DNA of 64,000 nucleotides from Actinacidiphila oryziradicis (GTDB taxonomy: Bacteria; Actinomycetota; Actinomycetes; Streptomycetales; Streptomycetaceae). Shown here piece after piece: positions 42,690-50,330 of this stretch. Positions within the stretch are counted from its first letter, which is position 1. Every line of letters starts with the position of its first letter. Both the position numbers and the translations under genes were made by a program. Under the pieces are notes generated by a model. That model had not been told where the DNA came from. It made no database searches and saw only the letters and a list, made by a program, of their open reading frames with translations. The DNA lies in NCBI RefSeq assembly GCF_005047355.1, contig NZ_SUMC01000005.1, positions 186,001 through 250,000 on the forward strand, in the 5' to 3' direction.

Positions 42690-45143
42690 GTGACTGGATG
42701 GGGCAGGATCGGCCGACGAAGAACGGCAGCCGTACGCGACGGGGGCTCACCGGGGACAGCCAGCGGCCGGCCGCGGATACCGGTCGGCGCCCGCCGACTG
42801 CCGCTGCGTACCGCGCTGATCATCGTCGTACTCGTACCGAGTGTGGCTCTGACCGCGCTGTGGGGTCTGGGCACCTATCAACTGGCCACCCAGTGGCAGA
42901 AGGAGAAGGTCCAGCGGGATCTGGGCGAGATCGTCGGCATACCCGCGGGCTTTCTGTTCTCGGGCCTTGAGCAGGAGCGACGGCTCACCGCAGAGGCACT
43001 GGCCGACCCCGGCACCCCCTCCCGCGAAAAGCTTGCCAAGCAGCGCGCGGTGACCGACCGGGCTGTGAGCGCCTTCCGGTCGCTGGCAACCCTGAACACC
43101 GCCAACGGACAGACCGGGCTCGCCAACGCCATCGCCGGGACCGAACGCAGCCTCGGCCCCCTCGCCCAGCAGCGCCGCGCGGTGGACGCCGGTTCGTCCA
43201 GCGAGCAGAAGGCGTTCGACTACTACAGCGGCGCCCTTCAGTCGAACCTCAGTGTGTTCTCCGCACTCAGCCGCGGCGCCAACGGCGAAGTGACCGGTCT
43301 CGCGGAGACACTGGTCGACCTTTTCGGCGGCATCGACATGATCGGCCGCGAAGACGCCCTTCTGGCCCGTGGCCGGCAAGCGGGGCATCTGACGAGCAAC
43401 ACGTACGACCTTCTCCTCGACGCCGTCGGCACCCAGGAGTACCTCACGCAGTCCCGGGTGGCCGCCAACCTCACCGGCAATGAGAGCGACCTGTACGCAA
43501 GGCTGACGACCAGTAAGGCGTGGCAGTCCAAGGTCGCTCTGGAGCAGCGGCTGGTCACCGACAGGAGCAGCAACGGAAGCAACGAGGTGGCAGACCATCA
43601 GGTCCGCGCCGAGTGGCGCTCCTCGGTGGACACGGTCACCCAGCAGCTGCTGCAGCTTGTCCAACTCCGGATCGACAAGGTCGTCAAGACCGGCACCAGC
43701 AACGTGGACCGGCTCTTCGTGTTCCTCATCAGCGTCAGCGCCGTGGGCCTGCTCGCCGTGGGCCTGGTCATCGTCACCAGCTGGCGCCTCACCGCCATTC
43801 TCCGCCGGCGCATCCTCGACCTGCGCGAGGATGCCCAGAAACTCCAGGAGCGGCTGCCCGATGTGGTCGCCCGGCTGGAGCGCGGCGAGGACGTCGACGT
43901 GGACGCGGAAGTACGCCTGGTCGAGCCCACCCCCGACGAACTCGGCGAGCTCGGGCATGCCCTCAACCTGGCCAGCCGCAGCGCCGTCTTCACCGCCGTG
44001 CGGCAGGCCGAACAACACCGTGGCTTCGAACGCCTGCTCCAGCGCATCGCCCGCCGTACCCAGATCCTCATCGGTCTCCAGCTGAAGAAGCTGGACGAGC
44101 TGGAACGCAAGCACGAGGACCCCGAGGTGCTGGAGGGCCTGTTCGACCTGGACCATCTCACCGCCCGGCTGCGCCGCTACGAGGAAAACCTGGTGATCCT
44201 CGGCGGCGGCCAGCCGCAGCGCCGCTGGCGCAAACCGGTACGCCTGCTCGATGTGCTGCGCGCCGCGCAGGGCGAGGTCCAGGACTACCGCCGGATCTCG
44301 ATCGAGGTCGAGGACGAGCCCTGGGTGACCGAGCGCGCGGTGGGACCGCTGGTCCACATCCTGGCGGAACTGATGGAGAACGCCGCCGCCTTCTCCAAGC
44401 CGCCGACCCCCGTCGAAGTGCGGGCCGCGATGGTCAGCCGGGGCTTCGCCGTGGAGATCGAGGACCGCGGCCTGGGCATGGAACCCGAGCAGTACGCCGC
44501 CGCCAACGCCCTGATGCAGTCGCCGCCGCAGCTCGATGTGATGACCCACGCCGACGATGTACGCCTCGGCCTGTACGTGGTCGCCCGGCTCTCCGCGAGC
44601 CTGGGCCTCCGGGTGGAACTGCGGCCATCGGCCTTCGGCGGCACCCGTGTCATCGTGCTGCTCCCGGAACCGCTGGTGGTGGACCGCCCCCGCCCGGTAC
44701 CCGGGCCGGCCGCGCTCCCCGAGGAGGTCCCCCGGGACCCCGCCGGTCCGCAGCCCCACCCGCTGGACGGTACGGACGGTCCCCGCCCGCCCCACGAGGA
44801 CGGGCAGTTGCCGACCCGCTCCCGGGGACGCGCGATGGCCGACGTAACAGCACCCGCCGGATCACCGGATCGGAGTGACGCGGCCGCATCGTCCGATTCC
44901 CAGCCACTGCCCCAGCGGGTGCGCCAGGCCAGCCTGGTCACCGAGCTCAGGGCCCCGGCGGACTCCGGTGAACAGACCGACCAGGAGACCTGGGCCGTAC
45001 GCGATCTGCCCAGCCGATCCGGTGCCACGATCGGCGCGTTCCAGAGACAGTCCCGCAGGACCCGGCCCGTCGACGACGCCTTCCAGCCCCCGGCGAACGG
45101 ATCCCCCGAGCCCAGTTCCCGCACGACGGAGGACCGAGGATGA
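42690..45143 (+). CDS. cvnA: Conservon sensor-like histidine kinase CvnA
   Basis: An 817-residue membrane protein that opens a conservon. A helix (about 40-60) precedes a long external nitrate/nitrite-sensing-like region (about 65-340), a second helix (about 355-380, VFLISVSAVGLLAVGLVIV), a HAMP-like coil and a HATPase domain (about 555-680; LMENAAAFSKPPTPV, DRGLGM). No H-box histidine of the classical kind is clear. The last 150 residues are disordered and proline-rich. In Streptomyces, CvnA-D assemble at the membrane like an inverted G-protein receptor complex. The start is uncertain: GTG 42690 has GAGGAG 12 bases upstream; ATG 42657 and 42666 are in-frame alternatives. Its stop overlaps cvnB as ATGA. 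Confidence 0.9.
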   Translation: MTGWGRIGRRRTAAVRDGGSPGTASGRPRIPVGARRLPLRTALIIVVLVPSVALTALWGLGTYQLATQWQKEKVQRDLGEIVGIPAGFLFSGLEQERRLTAEALADPGTPSREKLAKQRAVTDRAVSAFRSLATLNTANGQTGLANAIAGTERSLGPLAQQRRAVDAGSSSEQKAFDYYSGALQSNLSVFSALSRGANGEVTGLAETLVDLFGGIDMIGREDALLARGRQAGHLTSNTYDLLLDAVGTQEYLTQSRVAANLTGNESDLYARLTTSKAWQSKVALEQRLVTDRSSNGSNEVADHQVRAEWRSSVDTVTQQLLQLVQLRIDKVVKTGTSNVDRLFVFLISVSAVGLLAVGLVIVTSWRLTAILRRRILDLREDAQKLQERLPDVVARLERGEDVDVDAEVRLVEPTPDELGELGHALNLASRSAVFTAVRQAEQHRGFERLLQRIARRTQILIGLQLKKLDELERKHEDPEVLEGLFDLDHLTARLRRYEENLVILGGGQPQRRWRKPVRLLDVLRAAQGEVQDYRRISIEVEDEPWVTERAVGPLVHILAELMENAAAFSKPPTPVEVRAAMVSRGFAVEIEDRGLGMEPEQYAAANALMQSPPQLDVMTHADDVRLGLYVVARLSASLGLRVELRPSAFGGTRVIVLLPEPLVVDRPRPVPGPAALPEEVPRDPAGPQPHPLDGTDGPRPPHEDGQLPTRSRGRAMADVTAPAGSPDRSDAAASSDSQPLPQRVRQASLVTELRAPADSGEQTDQETWAVRDLPSRSGATIGAFQRQSRRTRPVDDAFQPPANGSPEPSSRTTEDRG

Positions 45144-45574
45144 CGCAGCCAACCACCGCCACCAACGCAGACCTGGACTGGCTCCTGGACGGCCTGGTCG
45201 ACCAGGTCGCGGGCGCCCGGCACGCCATCGTCCTGTCAGACGACGGCCTGGTGATCAGCCGGTCCCAGACCATCGAACGCTCGGACGCCGAACGCCTCGC
45301 CGCGATCGCCACCGGCCAGCAGAGCCTGGCCCGCGGTGTCGGACAGCTCTTCAGCGGCGGACCGGTCCACCAGGTCATCGTCGAGATGGCCGACCTGTGG
45401 CTGTTCATCACCGCGGCGGGCCGCGGCACCCATCTGGCCGTGGTCGCCTCCCAGGAGGTCGACGCCGAACTGATGGCCGTCGCAATGCACACCCTGGTCC
45501 AGCAGGTCGGCCAGAAGCTGGGAACCGACGCGCGCAGCACCCCGCAGGCCGATGACGCGGGGAGACACGGATGA
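45140..45574 (+). CDS. cvnB: Conservon roadblock/LC7 protein CvnB
   Basis: A 144-residue roadblock/LC7-fold protein. The segment LDWLLDGLVDQVAGARHAIVLSDDG is the typical N-terminal helix-strand, followed by SRGVGQLFSGGPVHQVIVEM. Roadblock proteins act as GTPase-activating or dimeric adaptor partners of small Ras-like GTPases, matching the CvnD encoded two genes on. ATG 45140 overlaps the cvnA stop and its stop overlaps cvnC, both as ATGA. Confidence 0.92.
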   Translation: MTQPTTATNADLDWLLDGLVDQVAGARHAIVLSDDGLVISRSQTIERSDAERLAAIATGQQSLARGVGQLFSGGPVHQVIVEMADLWLFITAAGRGTHLAVVASQEVDAELMAVAMHTLVQQVGQKLGTDARSTPQADDAGRHG

Positions 45575-45969
45575 AGCACTGGACGGAGGGCTTCGACGAC
45601 GATGACGCCGACGAGCCCCTGGTCCGTCCCTACACGATCACCAGCGGACGAACCACCCCCGAGCGGGACGACCTGACGCTCATCACCCTGGTGACGGCGA
45701 TTCCCGAGGTCTCTTCGGAGGCCGGACACGGCCTGCGGAGAATGCAGCCGGAACACCGCACCATCCTCGCTCTGTGCAAGGGGCCCATGGCGGTGGCCGA
45801 AGTCGCCTCCGCGCTGGACCTCCCGGTGACAGTGACCAAGATCCTCATCGGCGATCTGATCGAGGCCGGCCAGGTGCGGGCCCGGCCACCGCTGGCCTTC
45901 GCACAGGCAGGCGGCATCCCCGACATGACAATCCTTGAGGCGGTGAGGGATGGGCTACGCAAGCTCTGA
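45571..45969 (+). CDS. cvnC: Conservon DUF742 protein CvnC
   Basis: A 132-residue DUF742 protein. It contains VRPYTITSGRTTPERDDLTLITLV and a winged-helix-like C-terminal half (EHRTILALCKGPMAVAEVASAL...VTVTKILIGDLIEAG). The fold suggests nucleic-acid or protein contacts. The gene is coupled to cvnB (ATGA) and overlaps cvnD by 20 bases. Its role in the conservon complex is structural or regulatory by family knowledge, not by any motif here. Confidence 0.92.
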   Translation: MKHWTEGFDDDDADEPLVRPYTITSGRTTPERDDLTLITLVTAIPEVSSEAGHGLRRMQPEHRTILALCKGPMAVAEVASALDLPVTVTKILIGDLIEAGQVRARPPLAFAQAGGIPDMTILEAVRDGLRKL

Positions 45970-46549
45970 CCACGGGGACACTGCTCCCCTGGCAGTCAAG
46001 ATCCTGATCGCCGGTGGTTTCGGCGTCGGAAAGACGACCCTGGTCGGCACGTTGAGCGAAGTCGCCCCACTGCGCACCGAGGAGTACCTGACCCGTGCCA
46101 GCGTCGGCGTGGACGATCTGGAGGGGGTGAGCGGCAAGTCCACCACCACCGTCGCACTGGACTTCGGGCGCATCACCATCAGCAGCGAACTCGTCGTCTA
46201 CCTGTTCGGCACCCCCGGGCAGGAACGCTTCTGGTTCATGTGGAACGACCTCGTCAACGGGGCGATGGGCGCGGTCGTCCTGGTCGACACCCGCCGACTG
46301 GATGTGAGCTTCGCGTCGATCGACTTCTTCGAAAGCCGCGGTATCCCCTTCGTCGTCGGCGTCAACTGCTTCCACGGTGTCAGGGACCGGACACAGGAGG
46401 AGATCCGCGCGGCACTCGATCTCGATCCGCAGGTGCCGCTGGTGCTCTGCGACGCCCGCGACCGGTCGGCGGCCCGCGATGTGCTGCTCGCGCTCATCGA
46501 ACACCTGATGGCAGGTCACTCCCGCCCCGCACCACACCCGGTGGCCTGA
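45950..46549 (+). CDS. cvnD: Conservon small GTPase CvnD
   Basis: A 199-residue Ras-like GTPase. The P-loop is GGFGVGKTT (residues 22-30), switch II is LFGTPGQERF, and the base-recognition region reads VVGVNCFHG where classical GTPases have NKxD. CDARDR corresponds to the SAK box. The degenerate NKxD is normal in CvnD but could alter nucleotide choice. ATG 45950 overlaps cvnC by 20 bases. It is the last gene of the conservon, and a hairpin follows. Confidence 0.93.
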   Translation: MGYASSDHGDTAPLAVKILIAGGFGVGKTTLVGTLSEVAPLRTEEYLTRASVGVDDLEGVSGKSTTTVALDFGRITISSELVVYLFGTPGQERFWFMWNDLVNGAMGAVVLVDTRRLDVSFASIDFFESRGIPFVVGVNCFHGVRDRTQEEIRAALDLDPQVPLVLCDARDRSAARDVLLALIEHLMAGHSRPAPHPVA

Positions 46550-46577
46550 CCGGGCCGCGTCCCTGGACGCTCCGATG

Positions 46578-46606
46578 CCCCGCACCATCGCTCTGGTGGT
46601 ACGGGG
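46578..46606 (+). terminator. Hairpin after cvnD
   Basis: Stem arms ccccgcacca and tggtggtacgggg pair imperfectly, 29 bases after the cvnD stop. It is a plausible conservon terminator. Confidence 0.35.
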
Positions 46607-46917
46607 TCGGCGGCGTCCGACGCCGGGCCCAATCCAGTGCTGCGCGACGGTAAGCGGACGGTGTCAGCCATGAGCCCCTGGAGCAAGGAGATCTGCCCCA
46701 AGTGAGCGAAGCGGTCCCTGACCAGCCCGCGTAGTCGTTCCTCGACCGTATGGACATTTCCCGAAGTGGGGCTGACGACGACCCGGCCGAGGTCCCCGTC
46801 GGGCGCGGCCGGCAGGGAGTCCGTCCGGCCGTGACCGCGCGGCCTGGCCGGATCGTGCCCATGGCCTTCTTCCCTGTTAGGTCTGCGTGTTGAAGCGGAT
46901 CGAGCAAGGGTGGGTTC
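46607..46917. other. Stretch without a recognisable gene
   Basis: No gene is supported. A minus-strand frame through 46660-46800 reads SGNVHTVEERLRGLVRDRFA and then LGQISLLQGLMADTV. It looks protein-like, but I match it to no family and it has no credible start. Confidence 0.3.
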
Positions 46918-47090
46918 GTGACTGGATGGCGTACGTACTGGGTGCCGCAGCGCCGCTGTGTGGAATCCGAGCTGGTGCCCGCTTTGGCGGGGTGGGGGGA
47001 TCTCGCGGCACGTGAGGAGCGTGCTGGGGTTCATGTGGGGGACCCGATTCTGCTTTCGCCGGACTTCCGGGTCGCTCCTGCCTTCCACCA
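46918..47090 (+). pseudogene. Integrase/tyrosine-recombinase N-terminal fragment
   Basis: GTG 46918 opens a frame reading SELVPALAGWGDLAAREERA and GVHVGDPILLSPDFRVAP. This resembles the start of Actinobacterial tyrosine-type integrases (DPVLLDPDFRVD...LTxFF). After about residue 58 the similarity stops and unrelated sequence follows, which then runs antisense through the VOC gene. It looks like a left-over fragment of a mobile element. The match is weak and made by eye. Confidence 0.35.
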
Positions 47091-47209
47091 AATCGTCCAC
47101 CCGCACGAGATCACAGCCGAACTCAGGCGCGAACTGATCGACGGGACGGCGACCCTCGCGATGGCGAACTGCACCAGTCGACTCGCGAAGGTGCCACGTT
47201 CGCGGCCAC

Positions 47210-47644
47210 TCAGTCGAGACAGAACTCGTTGCCCTCGATGTCCTGCATCACGAGGCACGACTCGTCGAATCCATCGGCAAGCAGTAGTCGCACGCGTACC
47301 GCGCCGAGCGCGACCAGTCGTGCGCACTCGGCCTCAAGTGCGGCCAGGCGCTCTTCACCCACGAGCCCGATGCCGACCCGCACGTCAAGATGCAGCCGAT
47401 TCTTGACGACCTTCCCTTCGGGAACGCGCTGGAAGAACAGTCGCGGGCCCACACCTGAGGGATCAATGCATGCGGACGCCGAACCCTGACGCTCAGGCGG
47501 CAGTGCGCGATCGAAATCGTCCCAAGTAGCAAACCCCTGCGGTGGCGGCGGTACGACGTACCCCAACACCTCGCACCAGAAACGAGCGACGCGCTCAGGT
47601 TCTGCGCAGTCGAAGGTGATTTGGAACTGCTTGATCGACGCCAT
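47210..47644 (-). CDS. VOC-family (glyoxalase/bleomycin-resistance-like) protein
   Basis: A 144-residue vicinal-oxygen-chelate protein starting KQFQITFDCAEPERVARFWCEVLGYVV and ending MQDIEGNEFCLD, the two classical ends of the betaalphabetabetabeta modules. The HLDV strand supplies a likely metal ligand. Related Streptomyces proteins have unknown substrates. ATG 47644 is the clear start. Its neighbours do not suggest a role, and the region around it is rich in gene fragments. Confidence 0.85.
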   Translation of the reverse strand: MASIKQFQITFDCAEPERVARFWCEVLGYVVPPPPQGFATWDDFDRALPPERQGSASACIDPSGVGPRLFFQRVPEGKVVKNRLHLDVRVGIGLVGEERLAALEAECARLVALGAVRVRLLLADGFDESCLVMQDIEGNEFCLD

Positions 47645-47710
47645 CGGTCCATCCTAGAGACGGGGTCTTACGTCGTCTCCACGGGCCCGTCCCTGGCTAG
47701 GTTGTGGCGC

Positions 47711-47839
47711 ATGCGGCCGACTCTTGGCGATGAGTGGGACCTTGAGCCGTGGGATGACGATCCTGACAGTGTCGATGCCCACTACATTCGGGAGTCCGGT
47801 TGCCGGATCACGGGCCACCGGTTCGCCCGCCCGGTCTGA
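47711..47839 (+). CDS. Possible 42-residue peptide or fragment
   Basis: ATG 47711 opens a short acidic frame (GDEWDLEPWDDDPDSVDAHY, then a basic end) between the VOC gene and the ABC permease. No family is recognised. It may be a fragment of a lost gene or a chance frame. Confidence 0.2.
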   Translation: MRPTLGDEWDLEPWDDDPDSVDAHYIRESGCRITGHRFARPV

Positions 47840-47845
47840 GCCGGC

Positions 47846-48709
47846 TCAGACGTCTCGACGCCGCACGACGACGACGGCGACGACCACCGAGACAAGCGCC
47901 CAGGCCCCGAGCACGATCCACGATCCGGTGATCGACGGTGGGTACTTGCCCATGGTGGTGTAGGAGTTCGGGTTCACGGTCAGCCGGCCCTCCGCGACGA
48001 GGGGCAAGCAATTGCCGATCTGCCTCAGGAGCTTGTACCTGTCGCCTCCGAAAAGCAGGGGCACGACGAACAACAGCCCCACGACCCCGACGATCGAGGC
48101 CGTAGCGTGCCGGAGGACGGCACCGAACGCCATACCGATGAGCGCGCATACAGGGACGATCAACGCGTATGCGGCGACAGCCCGCAGACAGCCGGGGTCG
48201 TTGATCGAGAGTCCGACGTGGCGCGAGGCCAACATCGCGTTGGTGGTGAAGAACGACGTCGTCGAGACGAGGACACCAAGAACAAGTGTGACCGCCGAGA
48301 CGACGGTCACCTTGGCTGCCACCATCGCACGGCGGTCGGGAACGGCTGCGAGCGTCGTGCGGATCATTCCGGTGGCGTACTCGCCGAAGACCGTGATGGC
48401 GCCGATACTGGCCGCGGCCAGCGCCATGAGGTAGGCGGCGATGCTGTTGAGGCCGTGCCAGAGCGGGTCGTACTTGTAGGGCAGGAAACCGGGCTGCGCG
48501 GGATGAGGGTGGTCGATGTAGGGGAAGTCAGAGTGGACGGCGTTGATATTGATCGCGATGGCTGCGAGCGCGCTGAGCACAAGCACCCAGTAGGTCGACC
48601 GGAGCGACCGGAGCTTGATCCACTCGGCGGCGAGAAGGTCCGCGAACCGCGCCGGAAGTTCGGCCCCGGGCGCGGGCGGCCTGCCGGCGGACAACGTCAG
48701 TGTGCTCAT
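47846..48709 (-). CDS. ABC-2-type exporter permease
   Basis: A 287-residue membrane protein with about six helices. The cytoplasmic start ARFADLLAAEWIKLRSLRSTYWVLV is typical of ABC-2 permeases, and the large loop YIDHPHPAQPGFLPYKYDPLW lies outside between helices 1 and 2. ATG 48709 overlaps the ATPase stop as ATGA, so it is coupled. With the ATPase it forms a half-size exporter of the DrrAB/BcrAB type, commonly used for antibiotics or peptides. The substrate is unknown. Confidence 0.9.
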   Translation of the reverse strand: MSTLTLSAGRPPAPGAELPARFADLLAAEWIKLRSLRSTYWVLVLSALAAIAININAVHSDFPYIDHPHPAQPGFLPYKYDPLWHGLNSIAAYLMALAAASIGAITVFGEYATGMIRTTLAAVPDRRAMVAAKVTVVSAVTLVLGVLVSTTSFFTTNAMLASRHVGLSINDPGCLRAVAAYALIVPVCALIGMAFGAVLRHATASIVGVVGLLFVVPLLFGGDRYKLLRQIGNCLPLVAEGRLTVNPNSYTTMGKYPPSITGSWIVLGAWALVSVVVAVVVVRRRDV

Positions 48710-49617
48710 CGGGATTCTCCTGCGAGGTATTCGGCGCTGTCGGCAGTGAGTTGCATGAACGCCACCTCCAAGGAGGAGGTCTGAGTGGTGAGTTCGTGCA
48801 GCACGATGCGGTGCCGGTGGGCGAGCTCGCCGATCCGGGCCGCGCTCAGCCCGGTCACCTTGCCCACCTCGTCATTCTCCTGCTGCACCGACGCGCCCTC
48901 GGTGGTCAGTACGGCCGCCAGCGCGGCGAGATCCGGCGTATGCACCGTGACGCTCAGGTGTGTGCTGCGAGCCGAGAAGTCCACCAGGCTCTGGTCGGCG
49001 ATCAGTTCGCCCTGACCGATGACGATGAGCTGGTCGGCGGTGTGCTGCATCTCGGCCATCATGTGGCTGGAGACGAAGACAGTGCGGCCCTCGGACGCCA
49101 TGCGGCGGAACAGGCCGCGCACCCACAGCACGCCTTCGGGGTCCAAGCCGTTGAGCGGCTCGTCGAACAGAAGTACTGGGGGGTCGCCGAGCAGGGCGCC
49201 CGCGATGCCGAGTCGCTGCTTCATGCCGAGGGAGAAGCCGCCGATGCGGCGCCGCGCTGCTCCGGCCAGTCCGACCTCGTGGAGGACCTTGTCCACACGG
49301 CTCAGCGGGATGCGGTTGCTGCGGGCCAGGGCGGACAAGTGCGCAGCCGCGCTACGTCCGCCGTGGACGTCCTGGGCGTCCAGCAGCGCGCCGACGTGGC
49401 GGAGTCCGCGCGGGCGGTTCGAAAAGGGGACCCCGTCGACAGTGACGGACCCGCTGGTGGGAGCGTTCAGGCCGAGGATCATCCGCAGCGTGGTGGACTT
49501 GCCGGCGCCGTTCGGGCCGAGGAACCCGGTGACCTGGCCGGGCCGCACCGTGAAGGTCAGGTCGTTGACGGCGACGATGTCTCCGTAACGCTTGGTCAGT
49601 TGCTTGGCTTCAATCAC
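48706..49617 (-). CDS. ABC exporter ATP-binding protein (DrrA/BcrA type)
   Basis: A 303-residue ATPase. Walker A is LGPNGAGKST, the signature is FSLGMKQRLGIA (a degenerate LSGGQ), Walker B is PVLLFDEPLNGLD, and a switch histidine is in VFVSSHMMAEM. The C-terminal 80 residues match the DrrA-type extension. GTG 49617 is chosen because the homology begins VIEAKQLTKRYGD; an upstream frame continues but is not conserved. It pairs with the overlapping permease. A truncated sensor kinase starts divergently 133 bases away, as often found for regulated exporters. Confidence 0.92.
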   Translation of the reverse strand: MIEAKQLTKRYGDIVAVNDLTFTVRPGQVTGFLGPNGAGKSTTLRMILGLNAPTSGSVTVDGVPFSNRPRGLRHVGALLDAQDVHGGRSAAAHLSALARSNRIPLSRVDKVLHEVGLAGAARRRIGGFSLGMKQRLGIAGALLGDPPVLLFDEPLNGLDPEGVLWVRGLFRRMASEGRTVFVSSHMMAEMQHTADQLIVIGQGELIADQSLVDFSARSTHLSVTVHTPDLAALAAVLTTEGASVQQENDEVGKVTGLSAARIGELAHRHRIVLHELTTQTSSLEVAFMQLTADSAEYLAGESR

Positions 49618-49749
49618 GGTGTCAACGGTGCTGTTCCGGCGTCCGGGCCACATCGCGCCGGCGGCCACAATCCGCGAACGCGTTTGTATCCCGGGGGATT
49701 ACGTCTGCGGGCCAATGTGCCGGTGAGTCCCGGAGCTTACGATCCATCC

Positions 49750-50165
49750 ATGACCGCCACGTCCCGGCCCCCCCTGCTCAAGCGTCTGCCGCCAGGCGTG
49801 TGGGTGGCTGTCTTCTGGTCGACGGTGATCCTGGTGCGCACGCTCCAACGGCCCGATGAGTTGCGCCATTTGCTCGACCTCAGGGGCAACATGGAGGACG
49901 GGCCACTCCTGATCACCGCTGTCGTCACGACACTGGCCGCGCTGATGCTGTTCCGCGTGCCGCTGGCGGCCCTTGCCGTGGTGCTCGCGGGCTCCTACTT
50001 CTCCCTCGTGTGCTGGGTGGTGGAGACGCCGGTCGTGCTCTTCCTCCTGGCCGATGGAGTCGTGGGTTACGTCGCGGCCACCCGCTCGCGTCGCGTCTCT
50101 GTCCTGGCGGCCCTGATGCCGGTCGGCACGGTGACCGGCTACACGATCTGGCGGCTGGCATCCAT
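49750..50165 (+). pseudogene. Sensor kinase truncated by the IS607-type element
   Basis: ATG 49750 opens a membrane domain resembling the N-terminus of NarL-type sensor kinases (PPGVWVAVFWSTVILVRTLQ, VVTTLAALMLFRVPLAALAV, and two more helices up to TVTGYTIWRLA). At about 50165 kinase similarity stops at the IS607-type right end. The frame stays open through the element to 50895, antisense to tnpB, giving a 382-residue chimera with no H-box or ATP-binding domain. No matching 3' half is found beyond the element, so the rest has been deleted. Its response regulator is also missing. The intact ABC exporter next to it was probably its target. Confidence 0.65.
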
Positions 50166-50169
50166 GTAC

Positions 50170-50330
50170 CGTTGCTTCGATCCTCAGGGAATCTCAGCAA
50201 TCCGGGCATTCCGGCCCGGAAGGTCCGTCACATCACCAAAGCGTGAGGGCTTTGGTTTGAGTACGGTCTCTCGTTTCCTTCTGCTGCTGGTGCGGCAGTC
50301 TTGTGCCACCTGCCCGCCCCGCCTCGGCCT
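50170..50330 (-). ncRNA. Predicted omega-RNA (TnpB guide RNA) at the element's right end
   Basis: In TnpB elements the guide RNA overlaps the tnpB 3' end and reads out through the element's right end. Here the distal part has a perfect stem, tccgggc (50201-50207) and gcccgga (50214-50220). The tnpB C-terminal tail over this region is low-complexity and basic, as if constrained as RNA. The guide would be the host sequence next to the right end, at about 50165-50145 read leftward. Boundaries are predicted from family knowledge. Confidence 0.5.

Noticed and set aside
45950..45969. Apparent frameshift between cvnC and cvnD
   Set aside because: Both frames are complete and conserved; a 20-base overlap is normal for conservons.
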